From Progne subis subis (taxonomy: Eukaryota > Chordata > Aves > Passeriformes > Hirundinidae): DNA of 64,000 nt. A program made the translations under genes and the position numbers. Below are positions 1 to 12,900 of the stretch, piece by piece. Every line of letters begins with the position of its first letter. The first letter of the stretch is position 1. The stretch covers positions 310,001 to 374,000 of the forward strand of contig JAKJHU010000066.1 in the NCBI GenBank assembly GCA_022316685.1, given 5' to 3'. The notes under the pieces are model-generated. The model did no database searches. It saw nothing but the letters and a program-made list of their open reading frames with translations, and was not told the origin of the DNA.

Positions 1-807
1 GCACCGTGCTGGTGTCAGGGGCTCTGCTGGTGGGGTGGCTTTTGAGGGATGGGGAGGAATAATCAAGCAGGTTTGTACAGCTGTGAAAGCATGGGGAAAC
101 CGAACCTTTGTTTTTTTGCTAATGTTTGAGAACAATTGGGAGTCCCAGAGAGGAAATATTTCACTCTTATTTTTCCTGTTTTTAAATTCACTCAGCTAAT
201 CACTGAATCCCATTCTTCTCTCCAGGGCACTAGGCAGCCCCCTCTGAACCTCACAACTCCCTGCCCCCATACCATGAGACAAATCCTGCTACATCTGTTT
301 ACAAGTGGGGAAATCAAGGTTCCTGAAGAGTTTCTCTCACACTCCCTAAAGCAGCCATTGTCGCTCTTTAGTTGGTACCTAGGTTCTAATATTTGGGAGC
401 CACAGTCCAAAGCCAGAGGCGGTGGAGGGTGTGAGGATTTGACCTCAGATGTCTCTGCGTGTGATGAGACACAGAGGATTCATGCAGGCTTTGGCCTTGG
501 TGGCTCCCCTGGGACATGCAGCAAATCAGCATCAGCCAAATCTAGGGATACAGTCTGAGCTGGACAAACTGGGTGATCCTTGCTGTTAGTCCTCTGGAGC
601 TTGCTATCTCGAGGAGATATTTGAAGTAAATGCTCTCCTGCCATGATTATATATTTATTCCTGGTTTCTAAGCATTTTGTCCCATTACACAACAGTGCAC
701 ACAGTAAAGACAGCAACTTTTACTATGAGATCTGTGACAGGTTCTGCCACAGAAAGGAATCTGGTGAAGCCTTTGTGTAACCCCAGTTCATTCTTTCTCC
801 TCTCTAG
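1..807 (+). other. FRMD4A: FRMD4A intron, partial (3' end)
   Basis: Noncoding sequence running to the polypyrimidine tract and AG at 801-807. I found no upstream FERM exon in it. The open frames here do not resemble any protein I know. Confidence 0.75.
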
Positions 808-946
808 GGCATCTGTGACCAGGAGGACTTTTGGGCATAGTGGCATTGCTGTGCATACGTGGTACGCCTGTCCAGCATTAATAAAGTCTATCTGGGCTAT
901 GGCCATTAGTCAACATCAGTTCTACCTGGACAGGAAGCAAAGCAAG
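808..946 (+). CDS. FRMD4A: FRMD4A exon: end of FERM C-lobe / FERM-adjacent segment
   Basis: 139 bp: one base completing an upstream codon plus 46 codons. It follows a TCTCTCTAG-type acceptor and ends at AAG before GTAAGC. It encodes [19 protein letters not shown] and continues to DRKQSK. The [14 protein letters not shown] part is the closing helix of the PH-like F3 lobe in FERM proteins and ends in a basic linker. It is near-identical to what I recall of mammalian FRMD4A. Confidence 0.95.
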
Positions 947-3900
947 GTAAGCATGGGAAGCTCCAGTTGTGGTGGGTGAGTCATTCTCACTCCCCACAGT
1001 CCCAGCCACATCAAGTCCAGATGGTGGCTTCTTTCCTGCCCTCCCTTTCCACTTGAGATCCTGAAAAAGGTGAATCGACTGAAGATTCTTAAGTCCTGAC
1101 GAGACTGAGAAAATTTGTATTGAATTCATGCCTATGGGAGTAAGGATTCAGGAAAAAGGTTGTATTGAACTGTGGCCAAATAGAAGGAGCCAAAGTTAGC
1201 AAGCAGATAGGGTCAACATCTCTGTCTGGATGTTTTCCACATCTTCCGCATCTGTCTTAAAGTTAGGGCAGCTTCCAATAACTGAGTTCAAAGTAGCTTC
1301 ATAACCTAAAACTGTCTCTGGATTCTTTTTGCTGTCCCTTGATTTTTGCTGTGGTATTTTCCTAGAAAGGAGGAGTAGGGATATTACTTTAGGAGGGGGA
1401 CAGAAGGCTTGTCAGCCTGGCTGTACAAGGAGCTATTGCAAACTGGTGCTGCACAAAGAGCCACGCAACACACAAAAGAAACCACCTCCAAACCAGAGGA
1501 GTGTGTGTTCTCCCTCTTAATTCCTTTCATCAGTAATTTTAGGCATACCCAGAGCAGCAGGAGATCACTTTGATCACTTTGAGTTTACTTTGATACAGAG
1601 AAAAGACTTCTCATGCAGACTTCCCTCTCCATATGGGCACGCTGGTGTAAAGCTTCACAGGGGAGAATTGAGTGGGTAGCTGCATTGGTCCTCATCTCTG
1701 GTGAAATGGCAGAATGTGCACATGATGATCCTCCAAATGCCTGAAACAATCTTAATATCTTGCTATTGTTGAAAGCACTGTGTGCATTTTCAGGCTGCGG
1801 CTGCTTCCTTCTTTGCTCAGGCCCTGGCCCTATCAGGTCCCTTCATGAGCCAGTTCAACCCATTAAACTGGCAGAAAAAGATTTCTTTCTCCTGCTTTTC
1901 TTTAGTGCATTATAAATTAATCGAGTTGGCTTTCTGGAATAATGTGGAGGGCCATGAGTGTGCTGTTAGTCCCACTTGTTCTAAGCCCTTCTGACATTGC
2001 TTTCCCCACCATAAGCTCTGTGAGTTTATTGTAGAGTGAGTAGGACTTTTGGATGCCTTGGCCATAGTTGCCCTCACTTTGGCCATGTCTCATCTAATGC
2101 AAAAATCCAGGTTTCACCTTGGTTGCCATAAGCTGTATTGAATTTAGGGATGTAGCCAACTTCCCAACCCTGGCTAAGTGCCAGCTGTAAATATTGAAAA
2201 AATTGCATACTCACTGATACCAAGGGAAGCTTTCCTGTCCCCCTTCTCTACTCAGGACCATCAGGGCAGTGCACAGTCCTCTCTGTCAACTCAGAGATAA
2301 ATTTCAAGCAAATAGGAGTTTATTTTTCTTTACTTTTAGCCAGATGGATTTGCTGATCTAGCTGCAAGATATTTAGGTCACAAGCAATCAACAAACAAAA
2401 GGAGATTCCCTCCTCCTCCTATTTCTTTGGTATGAAACTGGGTCTCTGAAACACCCAGGACTTCCCTTCAGTGACTCCTTTTGTTGTTGGCAGATTGTGT
2501 TTCAATTTTATCTCCCCTCTCTCACACTCCTACAGGCAGCACCACCCACCAGCCCTCGTTTGTCAACCTGTCACGTCTGTGACCATGTCAGCATGCTTTG
2601 TCACAATAATCCCAGTGGTCATGCTGAGGCTTTGAAGTTAAGGCATACAAATATTTTTGTCCCTTTCTCTTAAGGGAACCGATATTTTCATCTGTTGTCC
2701 TCGTCTTTGACATGACACTGTCAGTATTGATAGATCCATCAATTTTAATTGATCTGTTCAGTTCATCCTGCTGGTCACTTCAGGGACACAGTGCTCATAT
2801 GAGCTTCGCTTTGGAAAACTAGTGAATTATATCCCAGACTGGGGTGATGTGAAATGACTTTGGTTCAGCTCTCAGGGGCCTAGACAAACATTTATTGAGT
2901 TTCAGGTCGCATGGGTTTGCAGCCCCTTAAATCTCAGGCCCCACTTCAATTGAATCTTCAACTTCAAAGCAAAACTTAGATATTCCTTCCTTTCATGTCC
3001 AAACTTGGCATTTCATATCATTTTGACAAAAGAAAGAAAAATAAAAACAAACTTAGAGGAAAAAGCCTGCTGGAGCTCACTGCACAGCTGAGCCTTTGCT
3101 CCAGTGATGTAGATTAGATGGCAGGAGATGTGACATAGTGATAAAGAAAGCCTGAACACTGCTCCTCACATAACTGGGCACCAGTTGGATCTGGACCAAC
3201 AGCTCTACTGGAAAGAAATTTGATTTTAAAAAGAAATAAAATCCCCTTTGCCTGGATTTTGTACCCTTTTGCAAGTGAGGTCCCTGCCGTTCCTGCAGCC
3301 TCACTCCACGCTGAACTCCTGCCAGCTCGCCGGGTTCCCAGCGTCTTGCTCCCTGCTGATCTGTCTCTCTCTCCCTACAATCAAAGCGTAACGTGGAGAC
3401 TGTAAAGATCCCCAGCTTCCCAAGCAAGCTTGTCAGCATGCAGAACTTCTGTCAGCTTCCTTTTTTTTCAGGAGACAGATGCAGCAGGACTTGAAGGCAT
3501 GTCTTTGCTCTGTTGACTGCACTGAGTCAATCAAACACTTGGCCTAGAAACATCGAGAAGTCCCATTCTGTGGGAATTTTCAACACCATGTTCCTCCAAG
3601 TGCAAGGCTTTTTGGCTGAATGAACTGGTAGAAAATAGGCCAAAGGTTTCAAAAAATCACCTCCAGCAAAGCCCCATCACTGCAGCAAGAGGGATAAATT
3701 CATCCCTAGTGTCCATCTTATTCATCATTCCACTTACAGATTTTTCTTCACCCTCTGACCCTGTCAAAACAGCGCTGGGGATCAGTTTGGCCCCATGCTT
3801 TGAAATGACTCATGAATGAGCCAGTCTTCCTCCCTGTAAATGAGGCTTGGCAGGTCTGCACTAAGTGCTGTAAAATTTCTGAGCCTGGAGGGGCTGCGGG

Positions 3901-6900
3901 GCTCGGGGGAGCACTAATGGGGTGTAACCCAGCCTTGCAGCGTGGTGCTGCAGCAGCAGGCCTCGTGCTGGCTGCTGCTCAGTGGCCTGTGTGAAATGAG
4001 CTCTGATTCCTGCTGCTGCTGAGAGCCTGTCCAAGGCAGGAGAACACCCGACGCTGACTGGCATTGCTCTAGGCAGCAGAGGCAGCAGGGACTGAGCAGC
4101 GAGGAAAATTAACCCCATTCCTTTCAGGAGAGGTTTCATCTGCAGTGTTCAGTGCAGGGCACCATTAGCACAACTGTGATCGGATCTAAACCCTTCTCCT
4201 ATGGTTTCTACAGGTTTGAATTGTCCCCTCTGCAGAGGAAGCTCACTCTGCCTTGCTAATCCTGTCTGCTGGTTTGTTTTTCCTCTCTCCTGGCTCCAGG
4301 GATGGTCTCTTCAGGCTTTGGTCTTATATCATCTTTTTGTTTGCCCTATATAGGGTAAACACACTTCCAGCCACTGCTGGCTTGGCCAGAACCGCAACAG
4401 CACCCAGCAGTCACATTGCTTTCACTCAGCACTTTGGTTGGTGCCCAGTCAGACAGGTAGCGCCAGAGTGTGCCCTCATTTGCATTCTGAAAATGAGTGG
4501 AAATAAACTACAGGGCTGCTTGCTGTAACTATCCTATAAAAGCAGGAAAACCACTGCTTCATGGAGCAGGGGGAGTGGATCTGTCCATGCAAACTTGGAG
4601 TTTGTGCCTTTCTGAGGCATTTACTGACAGGATTCAGTGTGTTGGGTCAGACAGACACTGGGTTTGATCAATGTTCCTGGGTTATACAAAGTACACATAA
4701 CACTACATATATGTAGGGTTATACAGCATATATACACCTGCAGGAGATTAATCAGCAGAACAAAGGCAGTTGGAAGGCTTGTTATCTCCAAAGGTCTGGC
4801 ATTGCAGCAAGACAGCAGTTCATGCTTAGGCTCCTTATCAAGACTTCAGTAGAAGGAAATCTCATTAGATAAAAGCAATGATTTTCCTCTTCACTTGGAA
4901 CTAACCTTCCAGAACTATTTGAAGATGTTTCACAGGACTTGTTTCTGACCAGAAATATCTGATCCAGGAAGCTAAAGAGTGCTGTCCTTCTCCTGAGGCT
5001 GGTTTTAGGGAGGAACTGCTGGAAATGGGAAGTGTCTAACTGGTTGCAACATTTGTTGAAGAGGGTCAGTACTGGTTGAGTGATCTGCTCTGATATCTTG
5101 TCAGGTAGCTTAGCCTCTGCACGCACAAGGACTGCCCTGTTCACTCCTACAAACAAGTGAGAATCTACACCCTGGTATTGGGGTTGTTGTGGAAGTAAGC
5201 TTGTGAGGCATTTGGGTACCTCAGAATGGTAATGATGAATTATGAATACCCAAGAATATTAAATTATGATAATACTTCTGAGGGTGTTTTCTGTGTAAGG
5301 CTTTCCCAGTGCTGTCTTCATTTGCAGTCTTAAATTAATCTTAAAAATACAGTGTGCTATAGGGAGACATTTTCCTTCCCTTATTATTTCATTGATATGC
5401 AAACAGAGGTGGGGATCACTAAGAACTTAAGTGTCTTACCCAAAACCCCACAGCATATCAGTAATAGAACTAAGAAGCTCTGTGGTGAGCACTCAGCCAT
5501 CAATTCAGGCTTAGTTCTTGTTGGAATGGTTTCTTCTTCCTGAAGATGTGAAGTAACACTGAAAATTCCATTATGACAAGCATTCCTTGTTGTCCTGTTT
5601 CATGTTATTTCCAGTGGGAACAGCTCACACCATGGTATGTGGACATCAGTCAGCTTTGGTTTGTTAGCACAGTAATGATGTGCCCATCCCCTGAGCTGTA
5701 TGGCCAGGGCTGAGTCTCTTCTGGCCTTGAGAAGGTGCAGAGTTGAATGCTCAAGTGATCTTGAACTGGGACTTCACTCCCTTTTTTAGATAAAACTCTT
5801 CTTGCAGTTGGTGAGTCTTGGCAAAATGTGCCAACAGCTTTCTGTGTTCTGGGAAATTAAAACTGCAGGTCAGTGAGCCTGCAAGGACAGATTAATCGAA
5901 GCTCAGAAGCACAGGGCTTGTAAGATTTGAGCAATGGGCTGTTTCCGGCTTAAATATTCCTATTCTATTCTATTCTATTCTATTCTATTCTATTCTATTC
6001 TATTCTCTAGGTTTACATAGTATGCATTATTTACTTACTTGTAATTACAAATTGCAACAATCTTATTGACATTTGGTGGGGAACAATGGCCATGCCCTAA
6101 TGTGGCCAGTTACTGAGCTGGGCTGACTGTTGTTTCCTACTGCAGTATGCTAATGCTTTGAAGAGGTCCCTCACAGTAGGGGCATTGCATGCAGCTTGTT
6201 AGGCTGGACAATAACCTGAATGTGTTTTCCTGTCAGTATTTTCTTCCAGCTTCTCATAACAGCCCATTTAAGGCAAGTACTCACTGTGTCTTGTTCCAAA
6301 ACTTATTGCTGATTTGTGAAGGCCTTTTCTGGCTTCCTTTAGATGCTAGAGATGGTCTTTAGCCTTTGAGCTTTTCAGTAGGTTATTATGATAGCATTTC
6401 TGAAGGTTTCTTATTGTATGTGATAAAATAGTGACTCCATACATGCTTTGTTTAAGAGAGAAAAATGTGCATGGCAAAGCAGAGAAAAACCCAAACAACA
6501 GGAAACAATGCCAGAATTGTACCCACTTAAGAATGTATAAAGCACAGCAGTGAATACTGTGCCAGGTTGCTTCTATTCTTGTAAAATAATCCAAGTTTGC
6601 TGTGGAGGCCTGTTTCCTGCCACAGCAAAAGGTCCTTTTCCTTCTGTGAGCTTTTAAGAGGCGTTAGATCATTACTAACTCCTGTGTCCACCTGCAGTCC
6701 AAGATTCATGCTGCAAGAAGCCTGAGTGAGATTGCAATTGACCTGACTGAAACTGGAACCCTCAAGACCTCAAAGCTGGCCAACATGGGGAGTAAAGGCA
6801 AAATTATCAGCGGAAGCAGCGGGAGTCTTCTGTCATCAGGTAGGTCCTTTGTCCTGTAACTGGAGGGAGTATGGTGGGAAGGGCCATGGCCATAGTATAA

Positions 6901-9900
6901 TGGGGAGCAGCCAGAAGCTGTGCTGCAGAAATGAAAGTCACTTCCCCTTAGCCTTTCTGTCTGTCCAGGTGGCAGTCCATCTCTCAGCACGTTGCTCCAC
7001 AAACAGCACAGGCAGCAGCCTCCCCCTCTCTCTTTACCAACAATCGTTTCCTCCTTGACTCCAGGATGTCATCTCCAACCTCTCAATTTCCAGCTGGAAC
7101 CTGGTCTCTCTTCACTATTTCTACCCTAAACATCCCTTGGTATCCAGCTTATCATGAGATAGATGGGTTTGTGAAGGAGTGCCCAGCCAGCAGTGGGGGC
7201 GCAGTCACCTGGTGCAGCTCTCAAGGGAAACTGAGGCTGGGAACTGGTGATGTTCCTCAGCGTTGTTGAGACAGGGTGTCTTCTTCACCGAGTGCACATC
7301 TGCTTTGCCTCTCTGTTGCTGGGATTTGGCTGCTGTCTGAGACTCAACAGAACTATTCCCTAGCACACTACCAAACTAGTGCCAGGGTCCTGAAGGGGTT
7401 TTTTTGTGGCTTAGGACACTTTCCTGGGTGAGGAAGATGTCATGTGTGAGAGAAACCCAGGGGAAGGTGATGCAGAGGAGAGCTAGAGCAGGAGGAGAGA
7501 AGGACTGGAGAAGGGGAGTCAGGAGGTTGTGACTCTTTGATACTCTTCTGTCTGAACCAGACAAGCTGTGTGTAAAACAGTGATAAATGTCACTGCAGGC
7601 TTAAAGAAGGGGGTGATGTTTAGCAAAGAGCTTGAAGCTTCTTAGGTAAGCTCTTCAGGAGAGCAAGGTTTCTGGTATCACTGTAATTACCAGTTTCAGA
7701 CAGTTAAACACCTCCTGTTAAGCATCACATCAAGTTATCAAAACTAAATATGTTAAGATGTGTAGCAGCAGAGAATAACCTCAGACTTGGGCAAAGGAAG
7801 AACCCATCTAAGAATTCAAATGCTTTAAAACTAAACCCACACTGATGTAGTAGATCAGCTTTGCGTCACTGTATCCTTCATGTCTCTTAAAACTGCACTT
7901 GGAAAATGTTCAGCAAGGGGTTAAAATGTGCAGTGCTTCCGGAGCTGCTTGCTGTGCAATTCCTTCCCTTGCCTGCAAACAGAGTAGCCTTTCTGCTTCT
8001 GAGGTCTTCCTGACAAAGTATACAATCCACTGTCTGTGCCTCCCATGGCTTGGGAAGTTGCAGTGGTTCAGCAGCACTCCAGATGGGTGTTGGGTTGTTG
8101 GAAGTCTTTGTTTGGCATTTTTTCCAGCTCTCCTGCTGGAAAGTAAATAATGTTAAGTACCCCAAGAAAGTTCTTAAGGTCCTTCCAAGATCTCAGCCAC
8201 CTGGGCACCATTCCTAATTTTGTGAGAGCTACTTAGTAGTAATCCTGTTTCCGTGTTAATACATGGGGTTTTTGTGTTGCTGGGAATAAAAAAAAAAAAA
8301 ACCACTGGGGTCTGCTTGTGCTCTTACACCTGGAGAGAGCAGTAGCCATGTGAAAGCCAGCAAAAAATCAGGCCCAGATAAGCTAGTGTAGGCCCAGCAT
8401 CTATCAGGGTTAAGTGTATGGAAATTCCAAACTGGGAGCTGCCCGTGCTTTTATTTCTGTACTTTTGTGCTCCCTGCACCTTTCTGGCTGAGCACACGAC
8501 TTGTAGACTCATCTGAATTGCACTAGTGACTAGACCTACCCAGAGTTCATTGACCAGGTGAGTCATTTCTTCAGCCCTGGGTGGGTGGATCTGCCTACCT
8601 GGGTGCCTTCATAGCACTCTGTTTCTGTCAAAGGTGCTGCTGGTGGGCCAGGCAAGCATGGCTGCCTCTGTGTTCCTTTCTTAGAGCTGCCTGTTATGTC
8701 CTGCCAGCTCTGAGGACAGGGCTCTCCCCAAAATGTTGAGAGCTGCGGAGTTTGCTGCTGCTGTGTGCCTTCCAGCAGCTAGAAGCAGCTACAAGAGAGT
8801 ATTGAGAGAAGATGTCTGGCAGAGGTCAGGTACCAAGGAATTGGAAACCCTAGATTGCTTCTACCACTCTGCTCCAAGATCCCCTTCCCTTGAGCCTGGC
8901 CGGTGGAGGTGGCCCATCCCTGTCCCACTGGATGGGAGGGGGCATTCATTGTCTGTCCCACTGGGCACAGTCACTGGCTCTGACCCAGGCTTTGTGTTTC
9001 CTCCCATTGTGCCAAAGATTATCGGCACACAACCACAACAATGATGGGTTATCGCAGTACAGCCTGCACACTGGAGAGAATAAGTGCAAATGATTAAGTG
9101 GCCACAGTAGACTTCCAGGCTATAAATATCCCAAGTGACTCGAAATCACAAGGTCAGGACTGAATCTCTGTTTGCCCCTACTTCCCTATTCTCAGTCCTT
9201 TTTTTTCCTGAAAATTACTTGTAGTCATTTCCTCCCTCCATCTCATTCCTCCTCACTGGAGGGGCTGTCAGCACCATGAGGAGCATGCCAAAACTGGCAT
9301 GTCTCCCCTGGGCTTGCAGCAAGTCTGCAAGGAAAAGTTTGTTGTTGCTTCCAGCTGTCACACTGTCTGGAGAAGATCCTGCTGTGCAGTACAAAGCAGA
9401 CGCTGCCCCACATCACTTACAGTCTCAAGAGACAGCAGAGGGGAGATGAAGTCTTACACTGGGAAGTGACTTCCTCATGATCACAGCAATTCAAGAGCAA
9501 AGCCTCAGCTCCTCCATTTTTCCCACGCTCTTGATCTCAGGCTGTCCACTGCAGATTTGTAATTTTGACGCCCAAGTCCATTTCTGACAAGCTGACTCTA
9601 ACTTTTGTCCTCATTTTGGATCTGAAGGGGCCTCCCTAGGACAGTGGGCTGCTGTGATTTAGCTCGGGGTTCTTCTGCTCCGGTTCTGTGGGCCATCCCT
9701 GGACATCTGGGGAAAGATTTGCCTGTAAATGAAAGCTTTGCTTTCACGCAGGCAGGAACCAAATCAAAGCCAGCAGAACAAAACCAAGTTTGTTCTAGGG
9801 TGGATTTTTCCTTTGGAGTCTGTGCCGTAAGAGCTCTGCAGGTCTCCAAGCTAGCGAGGAGCCCTGTAGTCACTGGGCTATGGTTGGACTGAACCCCAGA

Positions 9901-12900
9901 CTACCTTCTTCATCTCTGTGGGCAGAGGAGACACCCCAGAGGAGCATCTCTGCTTTAGCTCTCCGGCCCCTGAGCCCCATTCCTTTGCAGCAGCGGAGGT
10001 TTCCTGTGCAGGGGCCTGTTTACGTTTGCGAAGGCCACAACAGAGCCCAGGCGGGCAGTTCCCAGGCCGGGCAGGTTGTGTCCCAGCTGGGCCGCCCCGG
10101 CGGGTGTCGGAGCCCACGGGCACGGGGGCTGCCGGGGACGAGGCGCCCAGGGCCAATCTGAGCGCATCCTGTGCGGAGCGGCTCCCGCGCGCCGCGGAGG
10201 AAACGCTACGCGTCGGGCAGAGAGCAGAGATAGCGCCTGTCTGGGGCTGCCGCTTGTTGTGGGCTCACATCCTGCTGCAGTGAGTCAGCCCGGCGTGGGG
10301 GAAACTTCCCTCCCTGCTCGGGGGACAGCCTTCCACAGGGGACCTCAGCCAAATGGCAGCGAGCTGGAGCCAGCAGCCGGATGTAGCGTGAAGGGTTTGC
10401 CATATTTAGTTGTGTTTTTCCTGGAGCAGGAGACTTGGAGTGAGAAAGAGAATAGATGCCTGAGTGCTTTTGCCTTGCTGCTGCTGCTCAGCCACTTTAT
10501 TGCATCTCCTCTCCCATCACGGTTGGTATCACCAAGACTTGGCTCTCTTTGCTCTTCAGCATCCCATCCCTCCTCCCTGCTTGTTTTCATGCTTCTCATT
10601 TATTCCTTTTCCAAGCTGACTCCACTCTGCTACAATAGAGGGAGGAAATAAGGACAAAGAGTCGCTAGTGGAACTTTTCTCTCCAAAGTGGTATCTGGTC
10701 TCACCCCTTTGGTAGACTTTAAAGCAAAGCTTGTCTTGGACCCCAGCAGACCTGTACCTGCCTAACACTTGACCAGATCCTTCAGGGGTATGACCCATGT
10801 GCTGCATGTCCCCTTCAACATCACCAAGGCTGTCCTGACCTCACCAGTATAGAACTGAGCAGAACACAGCCTTTTAGCATTGGTGAAGTTCAGCCATGAG
10901 TTCTGCTGGAGAAGGAGTTGGACAGGGAGGACCATGTTCCCCTACATTTCTCAGGTCATGTTGTCCTTAATGTCAGCAGATGAAAAAATCACCCAGAGAG
11001 TCCATATGGGCATCAGAAGATGAGTACTGTTTCCAAATTAGTAGGGCATTAAGTGGACAGTTAGGTCACCAAGACCTGTGTCCATCCTATGTGCTAAGAA
11101 AGAAAGGGCACATACACATAAAAACAGCCCCCAGTTCAGCAGGTTCCTGGTGCCCACCAGAGAGAAGGCCCTGCGCCTGCTATCTGGTGTATTTTCACAA
11201 CCCTTTTTGGTTTGGGTACATCAAATAGTTCTGCAGAAGTGTGTTTTAAAATGCAGATTTGGTAAATCCTTGCACTGCAAATGGGAAGGAGGCTGAAAAA
11301 TAATTTTCACAAAAAGGTTCAAGTGACATACAGGAAGTTATATATTTCAGCAACATTTCTCCCATTTACTGCACTAGGAATTAACCCTAATTGTGGGAGA
11401 TAAAACACCTGAGAAAGCCTCCCAGACAGGCACTTCTGTTTCGGAACCTCTTGTGTTAGGACTGATCTCTCAGGACTGATTTTTCTCTGTTGGTGATCTG
11501 CTTTGGAAGGCACTGGGCAGCCATGACTTAGTGACCATATCTTCTAGGGCTGATTTAAGGTAGTAGCTGCTTGATTGATTTGGTTTGTGCTGGTCTTTGA
11601 TTATTTCTTGGTTGTTTTCACGGTATTTTGATTTGTCCTGACATATTTGGGTCAGTTGCCACTGGGTTTAGAAGTGGATCTCTGATCACAGCCTTATTCA
11701 AGGTAGGATTAATACATATTTAGATACATAGATAAAGAGCCTCTAACAGAAGCCATAGGCCCCCCACAGTACAAAGAACTGTTTTCTGCTCATTTACAGT
11801 CATCTCATACAGGTGTGGTTCTCTTGACTGATCAAGTTTCCATTTGCTTTTCACCCATGAGAACAAGCAGAGTAATCCAATAATACACTGCAAAATAATT
11901 CAGCTTTTAAATAAAAATTCAAACCCAAATGTTAGTGCCAATGCATGGATGACTTTGGTTTCAGCAGTAACCCCATTGCTTCACTCAGAGTGTGACAGTG
12001 TGCTCCAGGTCCCCTCCAGTTCCTTTGCTTTTTGGGAACAGTGAAAAAGATGTCAAAATGGGCACTCAGTGGCCAAAATGTGCACCAATTACGTCAGGGT
12101 TGAGACCAGCATGGTTCTCACACAGGGAAGGCACAGCTGGAGCAGATGCTGTGAACTGTCTGGGCTTGTTTTGGGTCCCTACCAGCTCAGCCAGAAGCCT
12201 TTTGTTTCTTTCTTGTGGGCATACCCTGAACCAGCACAGGGGTCTGGCCAGTCTGTTCATATGCTTGTAAATGTTTCTGTGCAGCTGCTGTGGCAACCCC
12301 CATAGCAAAAAGGAATAGCTTTTAAAAATAAATCTGAGGCTGGTGTGGAGATATGCAGTAGACAGAGGAAGGAAAGGGGAAGAGCAGTTGAAAGGAAAAC
12401 ATAGGTCATTAAAGTTGTCATAAAAGAATAAGGTTCAAAACATCTGCTGGAATCATGAGCAGCTTTTTACTGGGACCCAGCAGTTTGTTGACAAGTCCAT
12501 GAGGAAACTGAGCAGTTCTGTTTTGCTAGTAACTGCTCGCCAGGGTTACTATTAAGTGTTACTAAGTGCTGGAGAGGAGTTTCCCTACCTGTGCAAATAT
12601 AGGGCTCCTCTAGAAGGTGCCATCAAGTTCTTCCAGCACAGACGTGTCTGCAGAGTTGAGTTTTGCTGTTTTATGAGGGCAAACACAAATAAAACGAGGA
12701 CGACTACAGCAATTACACAAGCAGCTTACTGTGAGGTTCTCCTCCTTCGTGTGATAATGCTCAGCCTGGCTGACCTTTAGAGAGAGAACCCTTCCACCAC
12801 CCCCATTTCAGGACAACCCAGTAAAAGGTTAAGGAAGCAGAGTGGTGTTTCACTGAATAAATACCAGCTATCTTCCTTTATGAAAACTACAGAAAATACT

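Noticed and set aside
8170..8200. TTCTTAAGGTCCTTCCAAG, similar to a CR1 tail
   Set aside because: There is no CR1 sequence upstream and no ATTCTATGA-like repeat after it.
10076..10651. 191-codon open frame over the intronic CpG island
   Set aside because: GC-rich composition explains it. It has no recognisable domain and no splice donor linking it to FRMD4A.
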